Shown: piece after piece, positions 43,802 to 49,387 of the stretch
Layout: each line of letters opens with the position of its first letter
How positions within the stretch are numbered: position 1 is the stretch's first letter
DNA from: Pseudomonadota bacterium
GTDB taxonomy: Bacteria > Pseudomonadota > Alphaproteobacteria > Rhizobiales > Beijerinckiaceae
Length of the DNA stretch: 49,387 bases
Direction: 5' to 3'
Assembly: GCA_021781815.1 (NCBI GenBank)
Contig: JAJXWB010000027.1
Location: forward strand, 1 to 49,387
Made by a program: the position numbers and the translations under genes
The notes under the pieces: generated by a model
Seen by the model: only the letters and a program-made list of their open reading frames with translations
Databases searched by the model: none
Told to the model about the DNA's origin: nothing

Positions 43802-44635
43802 TCAGAAGCCGAGGCGCGCGTCGAGAATGCCGTAAAGACCTGTGCCGCGCACCTTGTCGACCAGCACGCCGGTCGAGGCGCCAACCTGTACAGCGCCAAA
43901 CGTCGCGCCTGTCACATGGCCGCCCATCCGCCATTGCTGGAAGAAATCGTCGCCCATGAAGATTGCTTCGGGACCGATGAAGACCTGCGGCGCAATGGCG
44001 TAACCCGCCTTCAAGCGCGCGTAGTAGGAATTATGCGCGCTCGAAAACGACGCCACCCCGGAAAACATCGTAAAGTTCGTTGGCCGGTAATTGAAATCAA
44101 TGGCGATCTTCGCGCCGCTCGCTTGGCCGACCGCGGTGTTGTTGGCGTCGAATTTGTCGATCTTGTTATTGTTGTAATCAGCGCCGCCGTAGACTGCGAA
44201 CGACCCTTTCCGCCCGACCCACTCGTAGCCGATCATGAAGGAGCCATCTTCCTGCGTGCCGTTGATGCGGCCAAGCGTCGAGTTGGTGTACGCATATTGC
44301 CCGACGACGCCGCCGATCCTGAGACGCATGCCCGACTGGTCGAAATCGGAAAACGGGGCGATCGTGCCGATGATCGTCGCAAATTTGGAATTCTTCGTGT
44401 CGGCCGTCACCGCCGAGTCGATGGCCACTCCGATTTTCGAAGGCGCGTAGCTTTCAGTCGCCGTGGGAGTTGGCGCGACGCTATAGGTTGGCGGCGGCAT
44501 GGGATCGAAGTAGGAAATGTAGGAAGTAGGCTGCGCTGGCTGGTAACCGGGGGCGCCGGTATACCAATCAGTCGCGCTGGCCGCCGAGGGCGCCGACGCC
44601 ACCAATACCGATACCGCCAAAAGACCCGAACGCAT
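43802..44635 (-). CDS. bcsS: Cellulose biosynthesis protein BcsS, probable outer-membrane barrel
   Basis: A 277-residue exported protein with signal peptide (LLAVSVLVASAPSAASA). The mature part alternates polar and hydrophobic residues with many Gly and aromatic residues (GSFMIGYEWVGRKGSFAVYGGADYNNNKID), as in beta-barrels, and ends in Phe (DARLGF), the usual outer-membrane signal. I recognise it as BcsS, found with bcsN in alphaproteobacterial cellulose loci. Since the TPR protein here lacks a barrel, BcsS may provide the outer-membrane passage (inference). The ATG at 44635 has AGGAG nine bases upstream. It is the first gene of the leftward locus. Confidence 0.8.
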   Translation of the reverse strand: MRSGLLAVSVLVASAPSAASATDWYTGAPGYQPAQPTSYISYFDPMPPPTYSVAPTPTATESYAPSKIGVAIDSAVTADTKNSKFATIIGTIAPFSDFDQSGMRLRIGGVVGQYAYTNSTLGRINGTQEDGSFMIGYEWVGRKGSFAVYGGADYNNNKIDKFDANNTAVGQASGAKIAIDFNYRPTNFTMFSGVASFSSAHNSYYARLKAGYAIAPQVFIGPEAIFMGDDFFQQWRMGGHVTGATFGAVQVGASTGVLVDKVRGTGLYGILDARLGF

Positions 44636-45026
44636 GACACGCCGCTCCTGAGGGGGCGCTTTTACGCGCCTCTGCTTCCCTTGCGTCGCACAATCGGCGC
44701 CTGACGTAACGGCGAAGTTAATCGACCCCGGCGATCATTTGTTATGTATAAAAACGTGTTAACTTCTGCGGATTATCCGACCTGCGATCATCGGCGGCAG
44801 GCTGCCGAACGCTTTGCGTTCGAGCGTATGCGGATCGAAACTTTTAATTAAGCATATCGTCCAACCACGGTTCAAAATCGCGGGCTATCCGGCCCCGGCG
44901 CAGGCAGGAGTGTCTGAATCGAGCGCCCGCGCCGGCCGAAGCGGCGCAGCGTCTGTGGCGCCGATGTGACGAAGCGGGCTCACGGACTGATCGCGCGACG
45001 CATGGCCGCGCGATCAGAATATGGCG
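44636..45026. other. 391-base intergenic region upstream of bcsS
   Basis: No gene is seen here. It contains AT-rich pockets at about 44732-44763 and 44846-44862, probably promoter sequence for bcsS. A perfect 7-base stem-loop lies at 44806-44822 (CGAACGC, loop TTT, GCGTTCG). A strong hairpin at 44987-45017 lies just after the stop of the SDR gene. No tRNA or open frame with a good start was recognised. Confidence 0.6.
44987..45017 (-). terminator. Hairpin after the SDR gene
   Basis: CTGATCGCGCG and CGCGCGATCAG form a perfect 11-base-pair stem with a 9-base loop, ten bases after the stop codon of the leftward SDR gene at 45027. No T-run follows, so intrinsic termination is uncertain. Confidence 0.45.
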
Positions 45027-45800
45027 TCAGAAGATCGCGTAGCCCCCGTCGACGAGAAACATGTCGCCGGTATGGTAGGACGAGCCGCGGCTCATGATGT
45101 AAACGGCAATGGCGGCGAAATCCTCGGGCTCGCCAAAGCGACGCATTGGAATGCGTGGCATAACGTTGGCGACGAACTTGTCGTTGTCCATGAGACCGTG
45201 CGTCATTTCCGATCGTATCCAGCCCGGCAGGATGCAATGCGCCGTCACGCCATAGCGCGACAGTTCGACCGCGAGCGCACGAATGATCGAATTGAGCGCG
45301 CCCTTGGTCGCAGCATAATGCTCGTTGCGCGCAGTGCCCGAAATCGACGCAAGGCTGGATGTCGCGACGAGACGGCCGAAAGGATCGCCTTTCTCGGCTC
45401 GCTCCCTCATGTGCCGGCCGGCATGCTGGAATACCTGCACCACTCCGTCGAGATTGGTCGCAAACATTTCGCGCCACTCAGCCTGCGTTCGGTCGAGGAA
45501 TGAGCGTCGCCCGCCTCCGCCAATGCCGGCGTTGGCGAAGCAGCCGTCAATGCGACCGTATCGGGCAAGCGTCTCGTCGAAGGCCTGTTTGACCGACTCT
45601 GGATCAGCGACATCGCACACGCGCGCCTCGCAGGCGCCATTCGCCAGCGTCTTGAGCGCAGCCGCGTTCTTCTCGGCATTGCGTCCCCAGATCGACACCG
45701 ACGCCCCCGCCGCCGCCAGTCCCTGCGCCATGCCGAGGCCAATGCCGCCGTTGCCGCCGGTGACGATGACGACGCGGCCGGTTAGATCGAATAGGGACAT
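45027..45800 (-). CDS. SDR family oxidoreductase
   Basis: A 257-residue classical short-chain dehydrogenase. TGGNGGIG marks the NAD(P) site, FANAGIGGG replaces the usual NNAG, and SSLASISG plus YAATKGAL give the catalytic Ser, Tyr and Lys. The C-terminus is TGDMFLVDGGYAIF. The ATG at 45800 has GGAGG six bases upstream. Substrate is unknown. It diverges from the enoyl-CoA hydratase gene with 192 bases between, and the neighbours process acyl-CoA, so a hydroxyacyl dehydrogenase role is plausible. A hairpin follows the stop. Confidence 0.92.
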   Translation of the reverse strand: MSLFDLTGRVVIVTGGNGGIGLGMAQGLAAAGASVSIWGRNAEKNAAALKTLANGACEARVCDVADPESVKQAFDETLARYGRIDGCFANAGIGGGGRRSFLDRTQAEWREMFATNLDGVVQVFQHAGRHMRERAEKGDPFGRLVATSSLASISGTARNEHYAATKGALNSIIRALAVELSRYGVTAHCILPGWIRSEMTHGLMDNDKFVANVMPRIPMRRFGEPEDFAAIAVYIMSRGSSYHTGDMFLVDGGYAIF

Positions 45801-45992
45801 GCATTCCTCCGAAAGACGTTCGCCCACAGTCTACCGGCCTGCGCCGGCGCGACAAGCTCCGCGCGTCGCATCACTTTCGATGCGCAAATCGCATGTCCGA
45901 ACTGCGAAACGCGCCGCACATTGGCGCCCACGTTTGACAAGCTGCCGCGCTTTCCCCTTTTTGAAGCGCTGAACCAGAACAGGAAACGCCAG

Positions 45993-46889
45993 ATGAACTA
46001 TGAAACGATCCGCGTCGAAGTCGCCGACCATATCCAGACGATCACGCTGCATCGCCCGGAAAAGCTCAATGCCTTTACCACGCAGATGATGAACGAGATG
46101 ATTGCGGCCTTTGATGAGTCGGACCGAAACGACGACGTGCGCGTCGTGATCGTGACCGGCGCGGGCCGCGCCTTCTGCGCCGGCGCGGATCTGTCGGCGG
46201 GCGCGCGCACGTTCGAGTTGTCGGAACGCAAGGACCGCGCGCAACCAAAGACAGGCGCGGATGGCCGACCGGATTATTCCGACGAGGCGATCCGCGATGG
46301 CGGCGGTCGCGTGACCCTGCGCATCTTCAAGTCCATGAAGCCGGTCATCGCCGCCATCAACGGCCCGGCTGTCGGCATCGGCGCGACCATGACGCTGCCG
46401 ATGGACATTCGCCTTGCCTCGAGCGAGGCGCGCGTCGGCTTCGTCTTCGCGCGGCGAGGTATTGTCATGGAGGCTGCGTCGAGCTGGTTCCTGCCCCGCC
46501 TTGTCGGTCCCCAGCAGGCGCTGGAATGGATCTACTCCGGACGCGTGTTCAACGCAGATGAAGCCCTTCGCGGCCGCCTCGTGTCAAAAGTTCTTCCACC
46601 CGACGAATTGCTGCCGGAAGCGCGCAGGATCGCCAGGGAAATCGTCGACAACACGTCGCCGGTGGCGGTCGCGCTCATGCGCCAGATGGTGTGGCGCATG
46701 CTCGGCGCCGACGACCCAATGGAGGCGCACAAGATCGATTCGCGCGGCATTTTCGAGCGCGGGCGTTCCGCGGACGTGCGCGAAGGCGTGACGTCCTTTC
46801 TCGAGAAGCGCCCGCCAAACTTCCCCGATAAGGTATCGAAGGACATGCCGGCCTATTTCCCGTGGTGGCAGGAGCGCGGTTACAAGTAA
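45993..46889 (+). CDS. Enoyl-CoA hydratase/isomerase (crotonase) family protein
   Basis: A 298-residue crotonase-fold enzyme. The oxyanion-hole segments are GAGRAFCAGADLS and NGPAVGIGATMTLPMDIRLAS, and the RRGIVMEAASSWFLPRLVG segment supplies one acidic residue at the hydratase Glu position. It likely hydrates trans-2-enoyl-CoA or shifts its double bond in fatty acid or similar acyl-CoA degradation. The insertion LSERKDRAQPKTGADGRPDYSDEAIRDGGG between the first and second oxyanion motifs is longer than usual and is seen in a subset of the family. The ATG at 45993 has AGGAAA nearby; an upstream ATG at 45921 would add a 24-residue non-conserved leader. It converges with the acyl-CoA dehydrogenase gene at 46937. 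Confidence 0.93.
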   Translation: MNYETIRVEVADHIQTITLHRPEKLNAFTTQMMNEMIAAFDESDRNDDVRVVIVTGAGRAFCAGADLSAGARTFELSERKDRAQPKTGADGRPDYSDEAIRDGGGRVTLRIFKSMKPVIAAINGPAVGIGATMTLPMDIRLASSEARVGFVFARRGIVMEAASSWFLPRLVGPQQALEWIYSGRVFNADEALRGRLVSKVLPPDELLPEARRIAREIVDNTSPVAVALMRQMVWRMLGADDPMEAHKIDSRGIFERGRSADVREGVTSFLEKRPPNFPDKVSKDMPAYFPWWQERGYK

Positions 46890-46900
46890 ACGTCGTGTCG

Positions 46901-46933
46901 GTCCCCGTCGCGCGCCTGGCGCGCGACCGGGAC
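46901..46933. terminator. Strong bidirectional hairpin between convergent genes
   Basis: The arms 46901-46916 and 46918-46933 are reverse complements over 15 of 16 bases around a single T; the stem closes to a short loop in practice. It sits in the 47 bases between the convergent stops of the hydratase and dehydrogenase genes. The lack of a T-run makes it a structural terminator candidate, or a RNA-stabilising 3' end. Confidence 0.6.
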
Positions 46934-46936
46934 TCT

Positions 46937-48109
46937 CTACTGCGCGGGCGGGGCTTTGCGTCCATCGCCGCTCAATCGCAGATTCTTGGCGATGACCTGC
47001 AACATGATCTCGTTTGCGCCGCCACCGATCGCGGTCAGCCGGATGTCGCGCATGATGCGCGAGATCCGCGATTCCCACATGTATCCCTGGCCGCCCCAGA
47101 ACTGCATGCAGGCGTTGGGAATTTCCAGCGCCAGCTTGCCTGCGAGATATTTGGCGACGGAGGCCTTCTGCGTCACGTCGCCACCGCCGACGTATTGCTC
47201 GGCCGCCGCCCATGTGATCGCGCGCAGCGCCTCGACCTCGGCGTGCATGGCGGCGATCTTGTGCTGGATTGTCTGCATGTCGACCAGCGCCTTGCCGAAG
47301 GCCTTGCGCTCCCGCACATAGTCAATCGTTATCGCAATCGCGGTCTCAAGCATGCTGACAGCCTTCGCCGCGGCATAAAGCCGTTCCTCCTGGAATTGCT
47401 CCATCTGGTAAATAAATCCGCGTCCTTCATCGCCGATGCGATTGCGTACGGGCACGCGCACATTATCGAAGAAGAGTTGCGCCGTATCCGAGGCATGCAG
47501 ACCGAGTTTGCGCAGCTTGCGCGCGACGGTGACGCCTTTCGATTTCAGCGGCACGACGATCAGTGACTTGTTGCGGTGGGGTTGGCCGTCCGACGTATTG
47601 GCGAGCAGGCACATCCAGTCGGCTTGCGTGCCGTTGGTGATCCACATCTTCGAGCCATTGATGACATAGTCGTCGCCATCCCGCACCGCGCGCGTGCGGA
47701 TCGAGGCCACGTCCGAGCCCGCGCCCTCTTCCGACACCCCGATGCAGGCGACCTGCTCGCCGGAAATCGCCGGCGTCAGAAATTCGCGTCGCAGCGCGTC
47801 GCTGCCGTGCTTGGCCAGCGCGGGCGTCGCCATGTCCGTTTGCACGCCAAGCGCGGTGGCGACGCCGCCAGCCAGCGCCCGCCCCCATTCTTCGGCAGCC
47901 ACCATGCTGTAGGAATAGTCGAGTCCGAGTCCGCCGAATTCGGCGGGCTTGCAGATACCGAGAAACCCGGCGGCGCCGGCCTTCCTGAAGAGATCGTGCG
48001 CCGGAAATATCTCGGCCTCTTCCCACGCATCGGCGTAGGGATCGATTTCCGTTTCGACGAACCGGCGCAGCGAGCGCCGGAGTTCTTCGTGTTCGTGAGT
48101 GAGCTTCAT
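46937..48109 (-). CDS. Acyl-CoA dehydrogenase
   Basis: A 390-residue FAD-dependent acyl-CoA dehydrogenase. Landmarks: CIGVSEEGAGSDVASIRTRA (FAD/substrate loop), KMWITNGTQADW, IQHKIAAMHAEVEALRAI, and MQFWGGQGYMWESRISRIMRDIRLTAIGGGANEIM. At the MCAD catalytic Glu position the motif reads AIGGGANEI, with no Glu. EQFQEERLYAAAKAV has a Glu-Arg at the place used as base by isovaleryl- and long-chain acyl-CoA dehydrogenases, so catalysis probably uses that residue (inference). The ATG at 48109 begins MKLTHEHEELRRSLRRF as relatives do. It lies 74 bases downstream of a second acyl-CoA dehydrogenase on the same strand. Confidence 0.93.
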   Translation of the reverse strand: MKLTHEHEELRRSLRRFVETEIDPYADAWEEAEIFPAHDLFRKAGAAGFLGICKPAEFGGLGLDYSYSMVAAEEWGRALAGGVATALGVQTDMATPALAKHGSDALRREFLTPAISGEQVACIGVSEEGAGSDVASIRTRAVRDGDDYVINGSKMWITNGTQADWMCLLANTSDGQPHRNKSLIVVPLKSKGVTVARKLRKLGLHASDTAQLFFDNVRVPVRNRIGDEGRGFIYQMEQFQEERLYAAAKAVSMLETAIAITIDYVRERKAFGKALVDMQTIQHKIAAMHAEVEALRAITWAAAEQYVGGGDVTQKASVAKYLAGKLALEIPNACMQFWGGQGYMWESRISRIMRDIRLTAIGGGANEIMLQVIAKNLRLSGDGRKAPPAQ

Positions 48110-48183
48110 CTGGGCCGGGTTTCCTGAAATAACATGCGCCAACGCATCTCCGCTCCCCACGCGCGGGAAGAAAATGCTTGCGA

Positions 48184-49347
48184 TCACCCAGGCAGGCCGA
48201 GCACTGCCTTGGCGACGATATTGCGCTGAATTTCGCTCGATCCGCCGTAGATCGTCGCTGGCCGCGCCAGCCAATAATGTGCGAGCGCATCGAGCGTATC
48301 ATTGCCATAGGGCGCGGGCTCGTCGATCGATCCATTCTCGGCGGAAAGCTCGACCAGCGCTTCGGTTATCTTCTGGTAGGTGGATGTTGCGAATATCTTC
48401 AGGATCGACACGTCCGGCCCGAGCGCTTCGCCGCGCCGCAGGATGTCGGCGAAGCGCGAATAGGTTTCCGTGAGATCGGCGACATCGAACCGCAATTGCG
48501 TGAACTTGTCCCGGAATCGGTCGTCCGCGAATGCGCCGGTCGCGCGGCCGAGCATGGCCAGACGATTGAGCGCGACCTGCGACAGCTTCGGCCCGCCAAG
48601 GAAGATGCGTTCGAAGCCGAGCAGCGCTTTCGCCATCGTCCAGCCCTGGTTGATCTCGCCGACAATGTTCTCCCTGGGCACGCGCACATTGTCGAAGAAC
48701 GTTTCGCAGAACTCTTCGTGCCCACCGAGCGTCATGATCGGACGGCGAGTGACGCCGGGCGTCGCAAGATCGACAAGCAGGAACGAGATGCCCTCCTGTT
48801 TCTTGGCGTTCTTGTCGGTGCGCACGAGCAGGAAAATCCAGTTGGCGTCCTGCGCCAGCGTCGTCCATGTCTTTTGCCCATTGACCACCCAGCAGTCGCC
48901 ATCGAGCACGGCTTCAAGCCGCAGCGACGCGAGGTCCGATCCGGCGTTCGGCTCGGAATAGCCCTGACACCAGACGTCCTCGCAGGCCAGAATGCGCGGC
49001 AGATATGTCTTGCGCTGTTCGTCCGAGCCGTAATTGATGAGTAGCGGACCCAGCATGACGATGCCCATGTCAGGCGCCCGCGGCACGCCGGCGCGGTCGA
49101 GTTCTTCCAGGTAGGCGATCTGCTTGGCGACGGACATGCCCATGCCGCCGTATTGTTTTGGCCAGGCCGGCGCGAGCCAGCCGCGCCTCGACAGCTTAAG
49201 GCTCCAGGGCTTGACTTCATGCCAGCGGATTCGGCGCGGCAAATGGCGAATTTCGATCGGGCATTCCGCTTCGATGAATTCGCGGACCATCTTGCGGAAA
49301 TCCGCGTCGCTCATCGCGTCGTAATCGTCGTTCATTGCGGCGGTCAT
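48184..49347 (-). CDS. Acyl-CoA dehydrogenase, FadE17-like group
   Basis: A 387-residue acyl-CoA dehydrogenase. Landmarks: CQGYSEPNAGSDLASLRLEAV, KTWTTLAQDANWIFLLVRTD and ARPATIYGGSSEIQRNIVAKAVLG at the end, with Gly in place of the MCAD Glu. The fingerprint GSSEIQRNI is usual in this group. LGFERIFLGG is a possible alternative base. Adjacent pairs of different acyl-CoA dehydrogenases often form alpha2-beta2 heterotetramers in side-chain degradation of steroids or cyclic compounds, so this and the gene at 46937 may be partners (inference). The ATG at 49347 has GAGG five bases upstream. A 74-base gap separates it from the next gene. Confidence 0.93.
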   Translation of the reverse strand: MTAAMNDDYDAMSDADFRKMVREFIEAECPIEIRHLPRRIRWHEVKPWSLKLSRRGWLAPAWPKQYGGMGMSVAKQIAYLEELDRAGVPRAPDMGIVMLGPLLINYGSDEQRKTYLPRILACEDVWCQGYSEPNAGSDLASLRLEAVLDGDCWVVNGQKTWTTLAQDANWIFLLVRTDKNAKKQEGISFLLVDLATPGVTRRPIMTLGGHEEFCETFFDNVRVPRENIVGEINQGWTMAKALLGFERIFLGGPKLSQVALNRLAMLGRATGAFADDRFRDKFTQLRFDVADLTETYSRFADILRRGEALGPDVSILKIFATSTYQKITEALVELSAENGSIDEPAPYGNDTLDALAHYWLARPATIYGGSSEIQRNIVAKAVLGLPG

Positions 49348-49354
49348 GATAGCC

Positions 49355-49387
49355 TCACACGAGATCGAGCGCGGGCGAGAGCGCGGC
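49355..49387 (-). CDS. Possible 3' end of a gene cut by the window edge
   Basis: A TGA at 49355-49357 is preceded by an open frame reading AALSPALDLV up to the right edge. It lies just upstream of the acyl-CoA dehydrogenase start, as expected for a preceding gene in the same operon. Ten codons are too few to name a product. Confidence 0.3.
   Translation of the reverse strand, partial: AALSPALDLV

Overview
The window is about 49 kb of GC-rich, densely packed bacterial chromosome. The mix of families suggests an alphaproteobacterium of the Hyphomicrobiales (Rhizobiales) type: a NepR anti-sigma factor, a BcsN/BcsS-type cellulose locus, an Irr-box-like iron control element, a SqrR/BigR-type sulfide sensor, a class I PHA synthase and anaerobic ubiquinone genes. 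A Beijerinckiaceae/Methylocystaceae-like host is a guess from gene content only. I saw no rRNA, tRNA, CRISPR array, transposase or prophage gene.

Layout. 1-1941: two divergent short-chain dehydrogenases (SDRs), the first cut by the window edge, the second lacking catalytic Ser and Lys. 2156-4992: a SqrR-like ArsR repressor facing an operon of rubrerythrin, a GlpC/HdrD-like Fe-S protein and a DUF3501 protein. An Irr-box-like palindrome overlaps the predicted promoter of that operon. 5106-8823: aldo/keto reductase, thioredoxin 2, a SAM methyltransferase and an MFS transporter, all leftward. 9023-14101: an overlapping set of acyl carrier protein, adenylate-forming ligase, FabG-like SDR and FATP-type acyl-CoA synthetase, closed by a convergent GNAT-like protein. 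No ketosynthase is present, and this is the best candidate for an undescribed pathway. 14320-16173: PHA synthase. 16215-16909: NepR-like anti-sigma factor and a stand-alone receiver protein.

17138-21777: O2-independent ubiquinone biosynthesis, ubiT-ubiU-ubiV leftward and ubiD-ubiX rightward from a shared short promoter region. 21774-26260: RND pump and adaptor. 26420-32072: a five-gene, translationally coupled export operon with the order of Escherichia coli cecR-ybhG-ybhF-ybhS-ybhR, preceded by a perfect inverted-repeat operator. 32239-33491: three small genes (membrane protein, Nudix protein, unknown). 33734-44635: cellulose locus bcsS, bcsA, bcsB, bcsZ, a TPR protein and bcsN, all leftward. 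45027-49387: acyl-CoA metabolism (SDR, enoyl-CoA hydratase, two acyl-CoA dehydrogenases).

Together the genes suggest a metabolically flexible cell that stores PHA, makes cellulose under c-di-GMP control, can make ubiquinone without oxygen, handles peroxide, sulfide and iron stress, and degrades acyl-CoA substrates. Starts were chosen by hand from ribosome binding sites, overlaps and family alignments. Family names are from recognition of sequence motifs, not from a database search.
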